Source: Phycisphaerales bacterium
GTDB lineage: Bacteria > Planctomycetota > Phycisphaerae > Phycisphaerales > UBA1924
Reading direction: 5' to 3'
DNA length: 63,653 nt
Assembly: GCA_028289195.1 (NCBI GenBank)
Contig: JANQQR010000013.1
Location: 1-63,653, forward strand
Position numbers and translations under genes: made by a program. The notes below the pieces were generated by a model. That model worked only from the letters and a program-made list of their open reading frames with translations. It was not told where the DNA came from and did no database searches. Shown here piece by piece: positions 40,657 to 49,816 of this stretch; the stretch's first letter is position 1; each line of letters starts with the position of its first letter.

Positions 40657-41466
40657 GTGACCATCGACCCATCGCAGATCATGATCCTGCTAGCGATCGG
40701 CCTAACAGCCGGGCTGCTGGGCGGCCTGATGGGCATCGGCGGGAGCGTCATCATGATCCCGGCGATGGCCGTGGTGTTCGCCGGGCGCCCGTGGGACAAC
40801 CAGCACCTGTTCCAGGCCGCTGCGATGATCGTGAACATGGCCGTCGCCGTGCCCGCGGCCCACAGGCATCTCAAGGCCGGCGCGACGCCGTGGGCGTGGG
40901 TCCGCTGGTTCCTGCCGGCGACGGTCGTCGCGATCGTCGTGGGGGTGCTCGTTTCCAATGTGATCCCCGGCGAACGTCTGCGCATGCTCTTTGCGCTGTT
41001 CCTCGTCTACCTGGTGCTGAGCAACTTCTACAAGGCCTTCCGCAAGCGCCCGGACTATTCCGACGAGCAATCGAGGATCACTCCGGCGCGCGGGATTTTC
41101 GTCGGCCTCGTCACCGGACTGGTGAGCGGTGTGCTGGGAATCGGGGGAGGCATCGTCTCGATCCCGCTGACGCAGGTCGTTGCGCGGATCCCGCTGAAGA
41201 AGTGCATTGCCGCCAGCGCCACCGCGATGGTGTTCTCCGCCCCGTTCGGGGCGGCCCTAAAGGTCGGCACGCTCGGACTGCTCCCGGAGGACGAGAGCCA
41301 GCCCTGGACCCGGGCGATCCTGATCGCGTGCACGCTGGCCCCCACCGCGATGCTCGGGGCCCACTTCGGCGCCGGGCTGACGCATCGGGTCAACGTGCAG
41401 GTGTTGCGCGTGGTGTTCGGCGTCGTCCTCCTGCTGATGGCGGGACGCATGGCGGGGATTTTCTGA
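40657..41466 (+). CDS. TauE/SafE-family permease
   Basis: A 269-residue inner-membrane protein with eight or so segments in two homologous halves: GLTAGLLGGLMGIGGSVIMI in the first, GLVTGLVSGVLGIGGGIVSI in the second, each with the family's Gly-rich GxGG turn. Members export sulfite, sulfoacetate or related anions, or import them. GTG start 40657 gives the right N-terminus. Downstream by 157 bases is the kinase/NtrC pair. A functional link is possible, but there is no direct evidence. Confidence 0.85.
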   Translation: MTIDPSQIMILLAIGLTAGLLGGLMGIGGSVIMIPAMAVVFAGRPWDNQHLFQAAAMIVNMAVAVPAAHRHLKAGATPWAWVRWFLPATVVAIVVGVLVSNVIPGERLRMLFALFLVYLVLSNFYKAFRKRPDYSDEQSRITPARGIFVGLVTGLVSGVLGIGGGIVSIPLTQVVARIPLKKCIAASATAMVFSAPFGAALKVGTLGLLPEDESQPWTRAILIACTLAPTAMLGAHFGAGLTHRVNVQVLRVVFGVVLLLMAGRMAGIF

Positions 41467-41622
41467 GGCCGTCGGTCCGGGGCCACACCCGTTCGGGGCG
41501 TCGGCGTTTCGCCGGATCATCGCTGCCATCGCTACAGACGGCACCGGATGTGGCCGAAAGGCATCGGTGTTGCCCCGCGCCCACATCCGGCCGGCCGATC
41601 CTCCCTAAACACCGGGTAGGCC

Positions 41623-42411
41623 ATGGCCACCACCCGAACGATCGCGAACCGAATCATGCCCATCCCCGCCGAACGCCCCAAGAGTCCGGACGACACCGCT
41701 GCGTGGAGCGAGTTCCTGCACGAACTCGCGAACCTTGTTGACGGGTCGCTCCGCAGCGTGGAACTCGCGCGGCGCGGCCTGGAAGAAGGCGTCAATCCCG
41801 AGATCACCCAGCGCCAGCTGAACACAGCGGGCGCCGGCCTCGGCCTCATCGCCGAGCTCGTGCGGACGATGAACGAGCAGGTGCAGGGGCTGAGCGCTCT
41901 GGTCGCCCGGAAGGTGATCGATCAGCCCAGGCCGCTGCACGAGGTGATCGGCCAGGCCATCGATCTCGTTGGCCCGCTCGCCAGCGAGCGCAGCATCGCG
42001 ATCCACACCGAGATCGAGCCGGAAGCGGGCGATCTCGAGACGAGGATCTTCGGCAGCGTCCTGAACGGACTCCGGAACGCCGTCGACGCGATCAATCACA
42101 ACGGCGAGATCCTGGTACGGGCTCGGATCGAGAGCGGCGCACTCGGACGGGAAGTGATCGTCGAGGTATGCGACGACGGCGCCGGCCCCCCGAACGGAAC
42201 CGACGCGTCGCGCGTGTTCGATCTCGGCTTCTCCACGAAACCGGGCTCGACTGGCATCGGCCTCGCCCTGGCCCGCGATCTGGTCGAACAGATCGGCGGG
42301 TCGGTCTCGCTCGAGCCCCGCTGGGACGACCGCCCGCGCCGGCGCGGCGCCGTGCTCTGTCTGCGCTACCCGCTCGATGCCGCCGGCCGATCGCACAAGG
42401 GCGCCGCATGA
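41623..42411 (+). CDS. Sensorless soluble histidine kinase (NtrB-like)
   Basis: A 262-residue cytosolic kinase with no membrane segment and no PAS/GAF/CHASE input domain. The dimerisation H-box is WSEFLHELANLVDGSLRSVE (His about 33). The ATPase core has NGLRNAVDAINHNGE (N box), VEVCDDGAGPPNG (G1), and FDLGFSTKPGSTGIGLALAR (F/G2). It overlaps the NtrC-type regulator by 4 bases (ATGA, 42408-42411), so the two are translated together. The signal must come from a partner protein; the TauE permease upstream is a candidate only by position. Confidence 0.85.
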   Translation: MATTRTIANRIMPIPAERPKSPDDTAAWSEFLHELANLVDGSLRSVELARRGLEEGVNPEITQRQLNTAGAGLGLIAELVRTMNEQVQGLSALVARKVIDQPRPLHEVIGQAIDLVGPLASERSIAIHTEIEPEAGDLETRIFGSVLNGLRNAVDAINHNGEILVRARIESGALGREVIVEVCDDGAGPPNGTDASRVFDLGFSTKPGSTGIGLALARDLVEQIGGSVSLEPRWDDRPRRRGAVLCLRYPLDAAGRSHKGAA

Positions 42412-43904
42412 ACCAGCGGGGACGTGAATCCAGCGCCAAGGCGCGCATCCTGATCATCGACGATGACCCGATCGTCGCGGACTCGCTCGCGGAGTTCCTG
42501 CGGCGCGACGGATACGACGCTTCGAGTGCGCTGAGCGCCGCCGAGGGCCTTGATGCGCTTGCAAAGGCCGAGCGAGCCGACGCGGGAGACGGTCACGGGA
42601 CTCCCCGTCCGTTCAACGTCGTCCTGAGCGACGTCGCGATGCCGGGCAAAGACGGGATCGAATTGCTTCGTGACATCGCAGAGCACCACCCCTCGGTGGT
42701 CGTGATCATGATCACGGCGTACGGCACGGTCGAGACCGCGGTCGAGGCCATCCGCGAGGGCGCGGCGGACTACCTGGCCAAGCCGCTGGTCGACAGCGAG
42801 CTGCGTCTGTGCCTCGAGAAGGCGCTGCGCCAGCAGGCGCTGGTCGCCGAGAACTACGAACTCCGGCACAGGCTCGACGCGAAATTCGGGCTCGCGAGCA
42901 TCGTGGGTTCGGACTACCGGATGGTGAAGGCGTTCGAGCTGATCGAGGCGGTCGCGCCATCCAAGGCGACCGTTCTGATGACAGGCGAGTCAGGAACCGG
43001 CAAGAGCATGGTGGCCCGGGCGATCCATGAACGCAGCCCGCGCGCGAGCGAGCCGTTCGTCGAGATCCACTGCGGCTCCGTCCCCGAGACACTCCTGGAA
43101 TCCGAACTGTTCGGCCACGTCAAGGGCGCCTTCACCGGGGCGCATACCGACAAGACCGGCCGTTTCCTGGCGGCGCAGGGCGGGACGATCTTCATCGACG
43201 AGATCAACTCCGCCTCGCCCGGCATGCAACTCAAGCTCCTCCGCGTGCTCCAGGAGCGCCGCTTCGAGCCGGTGGGCTCAACCGACACCATCGAAGTCGA
43301 TGTCCGCGTGATCCTCGCAGCCAACGAGTCGCTCGAGGAACTCGTCGCCAAGGGCGAGTTCCGGCAGGATCTGTACTACCGGATCAACGTGGTCAAGATC
43401 GAGCTCCCGCCGCTGCGCGATCGCACCAGCGACATCCCGGCGCTCGTCGACCGGTTCATCGATCTCAAGGCGAGCGAGCACTCCAAGACGATCACCGGCA
43501 TCACCGACGAGGCGCTCGACGCGCTCCGCCGCTACCCGTGCCCGGGCAACGTGCGCGAGCTCGAAAACATCATTGAACGCGCGGTCGTGCTCGCACGTCG
43601 GCCGACGATTGACCTGGACGACCTGCCCCCGACGGTGCTCGAGGAGTCCGCCGAGGGCAGGCTGATGCTGCCGAATCATGTCCGCGCGGGCCTCGCGGCT
43701 GACGACGCCCCTGACTCGCCGGACACGCCGTGGACCCCGATCCCGCTCGCCGAAGCGCTCGAGGCGCCGGAGAAGCGCATCTTGCTCAAAGCTCTGCGCG
43801 CCAACGAGTGGAACCGCCAGAAAACCGCGGACCAGCTCGGGATCAATCGCACGACGCTCTACAAGAAGATCAAGCACTTCGGGCTCGACCGGATGGCCGG
43901 GTAA
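42408..43904 (+). CDS. NtrC-family sigma-54 response regulator
   Basis: A 498-residue activator. Receiver (about 12-135): ILIIDDDPIVADSLAEF, phospho-acceptor Asp in VLSDVAMPG, Thr in MITAYGTVE, Lys in YLAKPL. AAA+ domain: Walker A TGESGTGKSM, the sigma-54 contact motif GHVKGAFTGAHTDKT (intact GAFTGA), Walker B GTIFIDEI, sensor region RRYPCPGNVRELENII. The C-terminal Fis-type HTH is ILLKALRANEWNRQKTADQL, then GINRTTLYKKIK. Full-length and intact. Target promoters (TGGCAC-N5-TTGC) were not found nearby by eye. Cognate kinase is the overlapping upstream gene. Confidence 0.94.
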   Translation: MNQRGRESSAKARILIIDDDPIVADSLAEFLRRDGYDASSALSAAEGLDALAKAERADAGDGHGTPRPFNVVLSDVAMPGKDGIELLRDIAEHHPSVVVIMITAYGTVETAVEAIREGAADYLAKPLVDSELRLCLEKALRQQALVAENYELRHRLDAKFGLASIVGSDYRMVKAFELIEAVAPSKATVLMTGESGTGKSMVARAIHERSPRASEPFVEIHCGSVPETLLESELFGHVKGAFTGAHTDKTGRFLAAQGGTIFIDEINSASPGMQLKLLRVLQERRFEPVGSTDTIEVDVRVILAANESLEELVAKGEFRQDLYYRINVVKIELPPLRDRTSDIPALVDRFIDLKASEHSKTITGITDEALDALRRYPCPGNVRELENIIERAVVLARRPTIDLDDLPPTVLEESAEGRLMLPNHVRAGLAADDAPDSPDTPWTPIPLAEALEAPEKRILLKALRANEWNRQKTADQLGINRTTLYKKIKHFGLDRMAG

Positions 43905-43916
43905 GACGCAGCGTGT

Positions 43917-45812
43917 TCACCCTTCGTCGGCGTCGGCGATCGCGGCCCGGCGATCGCCGGGCACGCCCATGTACTCCAGCGTTCGCTGCGTGATCCTGCG
44001 GACGACCGGCCCCGCCACCCACGAGCCGTAGTGCTGCCGGACGCGCTTGGTGTGCGGGCCCGGGTCATCGATCACGACCAGCACCACGATGCGCGGCGAC
44101 CGGAACGGCGCGCCGGCGATGAAGCTCGAGTTGTACTGGTTGTCAAAGTACCCCCGCCCGTCGGGACGCGGGATCTCGGCCGTGCCGGACTTGCCGAAGA
44201 ACGTGTAGTCCAGCACCGGCTCTTCCGGATACACGTCGAGGATCCGGCTGTTCATCCGCTCGGCCACGTGCACCATCTGCTCGCGGGTGAGCACCGCGAT
44301 CCAGTGCTGGAGAACCCGTTCCTTGAACGGCGACGGCGCGCTGCGTTCCATCGACGCTGTGAGCTCGAGCGTCGGAAGGGTGCCCGCGTCGTCACCCTGG
44401 CGGGCGAAGCAGGAAAAGGCCCGCACCATCTGCAGGGGAGTCACAGCGATCTCGTAGCCACTGGCGAGCGACGACTGGGTGTAGTCGCCCCAGCGTCCGC
44501 GGGGCGTGACGATCCCCGGGGATTCTCCGGGCAAACCGATGCGTGTCCGGGATCCGAAACCGAATCGCAGCACGGCTTGGCGCAGCTCATCGAACGACAC
44601 GCGCGAAACGCCCTGCACCATGCCGATGTTCGACGAGTTCACGAGCACCTCGGCCCACGACATCTCGTCGAGCTGGATCACGTCCTCGATGCGCCGACCG
44701 AAGGGGGTCCGCCAGACACCGTCGTGGGTGTCGAGCACCTCGTTCGGATCCGCCCGCCCGGCTTCGGTCACGACAGCCCACATGAACGGCTTGAACGTCG
44801 ATCCGGGCTCGTAGACGTCCTCCACGCACCGGTTGCGGGCGAGCGCCGGGCTGATCGCCTCGCCCTCGCCGGAATTGATGGTGCGATAGCGAGCGCCGGG
44901 ATCCAACTGCACGGGAGCGCCGTCCCGCGAAGGCGGTTCGAGTAACCCCTCAACGGCTCGCTCGGTGTCCCCCATCGCGAGGATCTCGCCGTTCGACGGG
45001 TCCACGATGATCACCCGCCCGCCGGCGGCATCGGCGCGCTCGACGCCGCGCTCGAGTTCTTCGAGCGCGATCTGCTGGATGACCTCATCGATGGTCAGGA
45101 ACACGTTCTCGCCGGAGCGCGCGGGCAGGTATCCGCTGGCTTCGACCCACATCGCGCGGCCCTGGGCGTCCCGGATGTAGTCGAGGTACCCGGGCGAGGA
45201 GTCGAGCGCCCGCTCGTGCATGCGCTCGATCCCGGCGAGGCCCGTGTTGTCGGCCCCGACCAGGCCGACGATCGGCGCGAGCGAGTCGTCGGAGAGCACC
45301 CGCCGGACGGGCCGGTTCTCGATATGCACCGCCGGGTGATCGAGGCGCCGGGCCGCTTCCAACTGTGCATCGGTGAGGATCGGTCCTACGGACACGTACC
45401 TGATCGGGGGTCGTCCCTGTTGCGCCCGCGCATCGTTCCGCTCGACGCGGGCGACGATCCGCTGCGCGATCGAGTCGACCGGATCACCGGTGATCCGTGC
45501 GATGTCCTGGAACAGCTCACCGTACGGCGGCTTGAGCGCCGCGGGGTCCACGAACAGGCGCTGGCCGAGAACCGAACTGGCCAGTGGCCGGCCCCGTCGA
45601 TCCAGGATGTCGCCCCGGCGGCCCTCCTGCAGGCGCCGGCTGGTCCGATCGTCGACGTGGACGCGCAGCGCATCGCCCGGATCGGTCTGGAGCTGCGCGA
45701 CTCGGGCGAACACCACGCCGAATCCAAGGCACAGCAGCACACCGACGATCGTGAGCGTTCGCCCAAATCGGTCCTGATCGAACCCCTCCGGGTCTTGGTT
45801 CTCCGGGCTCAT
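43917..45812 (-). CDS. ftsI: Penicillin-binding protein 2/3, septal transpeptidase
   Basis: A 631-residue class B PBP. One N-terminal TM (LTIVGVLLCLGFGVVFARVA), then the dimerisation module, then the transpeptidase with catalytic YEPGSTFKPFMWAVV (SxxK, about 337), VNSSNIGMVQG (SxN, about 391) and FFGKSGTAEIPRP (KSG, about 539, as in E. coli PBP3). C-terminal strand PRIVVLVVIDDPGPH. Cross-links septal peptidoglycan. It overlaps the FtsL-like gene by 4 bases (45809-45812). murE and mraY do not follow, so the division cluster is broken here. Planctomycetes often lack FtsI, so this gene is notable for the group. Confidence 0.92.
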   Translation of the reverse strand: MSPENQDPEGFDQDRFGRTLTIVGVLLCLGFGVVFARVAQLQTDPGDALRVHVDDRTSRRLQEGRRGDILDRRGRPLASSVLGQRLFVDPAALKPPYGELFQDIARITGDPVDSIAQRIVARVERNDARAQQGRPPIRYVSVGPILTDAQLEAARRLDHPAVHIENRPVRRVLSDDSLAPIVGLVGADNTGLAGIERMHERALDSSPGYLDYIRDAQGRAMWVEASGYLPARSGENVFLTIDEVIQQIALEELERGVERADAAGGRVIIVDPSNGEILAMGDTERAVEGLLEPPSRDGAPVQLDPGARYRTINSGEGEAISPALARNRCVEDVYEPGSTFKPFMWAVVTEAGRADPNEVLDTHDGVWRTPFGRRIEDVIQLDEMSWAEVLVNSSNIGMVQGVSRVSFDELRQAVLRFGFGSRTRIGLPGESPGIVTPRGRWGDYTQSSLASGYEIAVTPLQMVRAFSCFARQGDDAGTLPTLELTASMERSAPSPFKERVLQHWIAVLTREQMVHVAERMNSRILDVYPEEPVLDYTFFGKSGTAEIPRPDGRGYFDNQYNSSFIAGAPFRSPRIVVLVVIDDPGPHTKRVRQHYGSWVAGPVVRRITQRTLEYMGVPGDRRAAIADADEG

Positions 45813-46123
45813 AGCGCGGGATCACCCGGAGCATCGACACCGGCCAGGGGAGACTCCTGCGCGCTGGCCGGGTCGGCAAACAACGGGTCCGAGGGGATCG
45901 GCACCAGCGGGCCGAGCCCTTCCGCCAGAGCGCGCACGGAATCGGGGCGTGTCGCCGCGCCGATGTGCGCGCGCAGCTCCCACAGGGTCCGCTCTACGTC
46001 GACGGAACGCTGGAGCGCTCCGGTCATCTCGTAAACCGCCTGCAGACGCTGCTGGCGCACCACGAGCAGCCCGCAGGACACGAGCCCGATCGCGACGAGG
46101 ATGAACATCAGCTTTGCTCGCAC
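45809..46123 (-). CDS. FtsL-like bitopic protein
   Basis: A 104-residue single-pass protein. TM at residues 5-23 (LMFILVAIGLVSCGLLVV), short coiled coil RQQRLQAVYEMTGALQRSVD, then an acidic/Pro-rich tail. Size, topology and position directly before ftsI match FtsL, whose sequence is always poorly conserved. FtsL recruits and activates FtsWI at the septum. 4-base overlap with ftsI. The call is by position and topology only. Confidence 0.6.
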   Translation of the reverse strand: MRAKLMFILVAIGLVSCGLLVVRQQRLQAVYEMTGALQRSVDVERTLWELRAHIGAATRPDSVRALAEGLGPLVPIPSDPLFADPASAQESPLAGVDAPGDPAL

Positions 46124-46152
46124 CGCTCGGGCTCCGAGTGCCGGGGGGTTGC

Positions 46153-47010
46153 TCAGCGCGCAGGGATGGTCAGGACCATGCCGACCCGGATGTCGTTGGC
46201 GTCATCGAGTTTGTCGGAATTGGCCTCGATGATCTCGTCCATCCGCTTGATCGTGCCGAGCATCTCCTGGGAGATCTCGCTCAGCGTGTCGCCCTTCTTG
46301 ACGGTGTACGTGGTGGCCTCGGCGCGCGAGGTGGGGAGCGACGTGGTCGCGACGGGCGCGGGCGCATCCCGCGGATCCTCGGGTTCTGCCTCGGGCTGCA
46401 GGGCGCCGGGCGCGATCGGGAGGCGGAGGTTCAGGCCCGGACGGAGCCCGGAGGCCGCCAGCCGGTCCTGATTCAGCCGTTCGATTTCTCTGTACCGCTG
46501 GCCTGAACCCAGCTGGTCCTCGGCGATCGACCAGAGCGACTCGCCGGGTCGCACGATGTAGATGTCGAACTCGGCATCCGGGTCCAGCCGGGGCGATTCC
46601 TGCCTGCTGCGCCGGTACCCCTCCCCCATGTCAAGGGTCTGCACGCCGTCGGTCTGCGCTGCCACGGGTGGCGTTGGGCCGCTGAACACTCCGCGGGCCT
46701 GATCCCTGATCCACTCCAGACCGGACTGTGGCTCGTCCCGCTCCGGCGCGGCATCGCCAGCGCTGGCCAGCGCCGATTCCGGTGCCGCGCTGATGGTGTC
46801 CACCGCCGGCTCGATCTCGCCGCGATCGTTGACCAGCGCGAGTTCGGAACTCAGGTGAGCGTCGTCGAACGACGTATCCAGGATCGGGCCCGGATCCGTC
46901 TCATCAAGGGCCGCCTGCCTGGCGCCGGAGAGGTGATCCGAGATGAGCACGCCGACGATCAGAACGACGGCGAATCCGATGATGAGGCTGAGCTTGTGCT
47001 CGCGGGTCAT
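46153..47010 (-). CDS. Membrane-anchored double LysM protein
   Basis: A 285-residue protein. N-terminal TM (KLSLIIGFAVVLIVGVLISD), long acidic linker, then two LysM domains: IYIVRPGESLWSIAEDQLGS (about 150-197) and TYTVKKGDTLSEISQEMLGT (about 235-283). LysM binds GlcNAc in peptidoglycan. No catalytic domain. Inserted between rsmH and the FtsL-like gene, so a role in septal wall targeting is a reasonable guess. Codon use is like its neighbours. Confidence 0.83.
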   Translation of the reverse strand: MTREHKLSLIIGFAVVLIVGVLISDHLSGARQAALDETDPGPILDTSFDDAHLSSELALVNDRGEIEPAVDTISAAPESALASAGDAAPERDEPQSGLEWIRDQARGVFSGPTPPVAAQTDGVQTLDMGEGYRRSRQESPRLDPDAEFDIYIVRPGESLWSIAEDQLGSGQRYREIERLNQDRLAASGLRPGLNLRLPIAPGALQPEAEPEDPRDAPAPVATTSLPTSRAEATTYTVKKGDTLSEISQEMLGTIKRMDEIIEANSDKLDDANDIRVGMVLTIPAR

Positions 47011-47107
47011 GTATCAGCGTCCTTGCTGCAAAAGTCCTACGAGTTGATCGGGACGACACCCCGAAACGGGCCAAGATTCGGGGACTCTTCTCGGCCGGTT
47101 CCTCGGG

Positions 47108-48118
47108 TCAGGCTCGCAGCCTGATGGAGCGGAGCTTGGCCGATCGGGCGCGGGGATTGGCGCTGACCTCTTCGTCGCTCGCGACGACGGGCTTCCGGGC
47201 GAGCCAATCGGCCAAACCCCGCTTCACGAGGCCCCCAAAGCTGTTCTTGACCAGCCGGTCCTCCAGCGAGTGGAAGGAGATGATGGCCACGCGGGCGTCG
47301 CGGGCGAGCCATGCGCTCCCGCCCGACCGGATCATCGCGCCCGACGCGACCCGGCCGATGGCTTCCAGGAGCGCATCCAAGCTGCCGAGTTCGTCGTTGA
47401 CCGCGATCCTGAGGGCCTGGAACGTCCGGGTGGCCGGGTCGATCCGCGTCCGACCCGAGGGCCGCCCGAGCGTCTCCCGGATGATCGAGGCGAGACGCCC
47501 GGTTGTGGTGATTGGTGAGTCTTCGCGGGCCGCGAGCACGGCCCTGGCGATCCGTCGCGCGCCCGGTTCTTCGCCGAAATCGCGGAGGATCTCGATGAGC
47601 TCCTGTTCGCTGCATCGAGCCAGCAGCTGGGCAGCGCTTTCACCGGTGCCCGAGTCGTAGCGCATGTCCAGCGGCCCCTCTCTCTGGAAGCTGAAGCCGC
47701 GCTGGGCTTCGTCGACCTGCATCGATGAGAATCCGAGATCCGCCAGGAGCATGTCGGCCTGGAGCCCGGCTTCGGCCATCTTGCGTGGTGCCTCGGCGAA
47801 GTTGCCCTGCAGGCCAACCACCCTGGGGCTCCGAGCCGTCGCCCTGACCACCGATTCGGCCATCGTGAGATTCGAGCGATCGGCGTCGTTGAGCACGACG
47901 CAACCCGAGGCGCCGAGCCTCTGCCCGATCGCGGCGGCGTGTCCCCCCGCTCCAGCCGTGCAGTCCAGCAGAGTCTCACCTTCCTCCGGCGAGAGCACCT
48001 CCAGCACACGGGTCAGCAGCACGGGCACGTGCCCTCCACCCGCGCCCGGCAGGGGATTCCGGTGCTTTGCTGGAGCTTCTTCGCGGGTCACGATCCCGAA
48101 GGTAGCCGGTTGACGCAT
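47108..48118 (-). CDS. rsmH: 16S rRNA (cytosine-1402-N4) methyltransferase
   Basis: A 336-residue SAM-dependent enzyme (old name MraW) methylating C1402 of 16S rRNA. It shows GGHVPVLLTRVLEVL, the SAM site LLDCTAGAGGHAAAIGQRLG, MLLADLGFSSMQVDEAQRGF and SFQREGPLDMRYD. Near the C-terminus, RIDPATRTFQALRIAVNDEL and VAIISFHSLEDRLVK. Start uncertain: ATG 48118 or GTG 48091, no clear Shine-Dalgarno. It is the first gene of a division-type cluster with LysM, FtsL-like and ftsI; mraZ is absent. Divergent from sppA across 58 bases. Confidence 0.92.
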   Translation of the reverse strand: MRQPATFGIVTREEAPAKHRNPLPGAGGGHVPVLLTRVLEVLSPEEGETLLDCTAGAGGHAAAIGQRLGASGCVVLNDADRSNLTMAESVVRATARSPRVVGLQGNFAEAPRKMAEAGLQADMLLADLGFSSMQVDEAQRGFSFQREGPLDMRYDSGTGESAAQLLARCSEQELIEILRDFGEEPGARRIARAVLAAREDSPITTTGRLASIIRETLGRPSGRTRIDPATRTFQALRIAVNDELGSLDALLEAIGRVASGAMIRSGGSAWLARDARVAIISFHSLEDRLVKNSFGGLVKRGLADWLARKPVVASDEEVSANPRARSAKLRSIRLRA

Positions 48119-48176
48119 AGACTGCCCGAGTGCCGATCCCACAGGCGAGACGCACGGCTTACACGGAGGCGACCTG

Positions 48177-49175
48177 ATGCTTCGGATACTCGCGGTCTTC
48201 GGCTTGCTCGCAAGCAACCTGTTCGTGGGGGGCTGCATCCCTGATCAGATCATGATCGACCTCGCGCCTTCGGACCCGCGCCTCGAGGAGAAGGTCGTGC
48301 TTAGCGACGACTCCCCCGGCAACTCCAAGGTCGCCTTGATCGAGATCACGGGCCTGATCTCGCACGCTGCCGCGGGCGGGCTGGTGCCGAGCGGAGGGAA
48401 CTCCGTCGACCGGCTCGTCGCGCAGCTGGAGAAGGCCGAAGACGATCCGCAGGTCAAGGCCGTGGTCCTCCGGATCAACTCCCCCGGCGGGAGCGTCGCG
48501 GCCAGCGAGACGATGTACGCCGAGATCGAGCGGTTCAGGCACGACAGCGGCAAGCCGATCGTTGTGTCGATGTCCGAGGTGGCGGCATCCGGCGGCTACT
48601 ACATCGCGCTGGCGGCAGACCGGATCTACGCCCAGCCCAGCTCGATCACCGGCTCGATCGGTGTGCTCATCCAGACGATCAACTTCGCTGAGGGCATGCG
48701 CCGGGTGGGAATCGAGTCGCGGACCGTCACGAGCGGCAGCAACAAGGACATGGCCAGCCCGCTCGAGCCGATGCAGGAAGAGCACTACGCGATCCTCCAG
48801 AGCACCGTGGACGAGTTCTATGTGAGCTTCCGCGAGTTGGTCGTCTCACAGCGCGGGCAGGCGCTGGCGCAGAGCCGGGTGGACATGCTGACCGACGGTC
48901 GGGTGTTCACCGGCGCCCAGGCGCTCGAGCACGGTCTCGTCGACGAGAACGGTGGCCTGCGCGACGCCTTCGCGGGAGCCCAGTCCCTCGCGGGGCTGGA
49001 GGGGGCCAAGCTCGTGAAGTACCACCGGCCGGGGCGCGAGCCGGCAACCGCTTACTCGGCCGTCTCCCCGGTGCCGAGCGCGGGCACCGAGATCAACATC
49101 CTCCAGCTGAACGTCCCGCCGATCACCAGGCTTTCATCCGGTTTCTACTACCTCTGGGCCCCCGCAAACCAGTAG
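48177..49175 (+). CDS. sppA: Signal peptide peptidase SppA, lipoprotein form
   Basis: A 332-residue ClpP-fold serine protease that degrades cleaved signal peptides. N-terminal lipobox LFVGGC (Cys20) anchors it. Core: VVLRINSPGGSVAASETMYA, catalytic Ser in VSMSEVAASGGYYIALAADR (about 139), general-base Lys in VTSGSNKDMASPLEPM (about 190). GGAGG 9 bases before ATG 48177 fixes the start. A Skp/OmpH-like gene follows by 38 bases, so envelope quality control is the shared theme. Confidence 0.9.
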   Translation: MLRILAVFGLLASNLFVGGCIPDQIMIDLAPSDPRLEEKVVLSDDSPGNSKVALIEITGLISHAAAGGLVPSGGNSVDRLVAQLEKAEDDPQVKAVVLRINSPGGSVAASETMYAEIERFRHDSGKPIVVSMSEVAASGGYYIALAADRIYAQPSSITGSIGVLIQTINFAEGMRRVGIESRTVTSGSNKDMASPLEPMQEEHYAILQSTVDEFYVSFRELVVSQRGQALAQSRVDMLTDGRVFTGAQALEHGLVDENGGLRDAFAGAQSLAGLEGAKLVKYHRPGREPATAYSAVSPVPSAGTEINILQLNVPPITRLSSGFYYLWAPANQ

Positions 49176-49213
49176 TTGTCGCGGGCGCGGCCCGAGGGGA
49201 GAAGGGAGTCCCC

Positions 49214-49816
49214 GTGCGTCGAATCGAACGAGTTCTTGTGTTGTGCGCGCTGGCCCTGGGCGCAATCGCTCTGCTCCGCCCCACTGCCGGTCCGGCCCTG
49301 GCGCTCGCGGCCCCGGGTGACGACTATCCCGTTGCCACGGTCGCGATCAGCGACATCGTCGACGAGATGATGGCCGGCGACCGCTTCTCGCCGCAGCGGG
49401 TCGAGTTCGAGAACGACACGCGCGAAGAACTGCTGGGCGACATGCCCCGGAGGATGCGGGAGCTCGAGCAGATCGCCGAGTCGATGGACCCGTCCGACGA
49501 GGCGTTCAGCGCCGCGAGGGAGGAGTTTTTCCGTTTGCAGGGCGCGCTGACGCGAGCGAATCAGGAGGTCCGGCGCCGGATCGAGGCGTATATCGCCCAG
49601 CAACTGATCGAGTGCTACCGGCTCGTCGTGTCGTCGGCGCGGGCCGTGGCTGATGACCTCGGGTTCGACTACGTGATCGCTTCGAACAGCCAGGACCGCG
49701 ACCTCGACGAGCAGAGCGTCCGCGACTTGATCGTCGACATCCTCGGGCGACCCGTGATCGTCTACCCCGAGGAAGTGGACATCACGGAGGATGTGAAGGA
49801 CGACCTCAAGCTCTAG
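49214..49816 (+). CDS. Skp/OmpH-like periplasmic protein
   Basis: A 200-residue exported protein. Signal peptide: VLVLCALALGAIALLRP, then the ALALAA region. Body: VATVAISDIVDEMMAGDRFS, then charged helices MRELEQIAESMDPSDEAFSA and QGALTRANQEVRRRIEAYIA, then the strand end FDYVIASNSQDRDLDEQSV. This is the Skp/OmpH pattern (short strand, long coiled-coil tentacle, closing strands), though identity is low. Skp chaperones outer-membrane proteins. The start is GTG with GGGAG upstream. Its end overlaps lipB by 11 bases on the opposite strand. Confidence 0.7.
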   Translation: MRRIERVLVLCALALGAIALLRPTAGPALALAAPGDDYPVATVAISDIVDEMMAGDRFSPQRVEFENDTREELLGDMPRRMRELEQIAESMDPSDEAFSAAREEFFRLQGALTRANQEVRRRIEAYIAQQLIECYRLVVSSARAVADDLGFDYVIASNSQDRDLDEQSVRDLIVDILGRPVIVYPEEVDITEDVKDDLKL

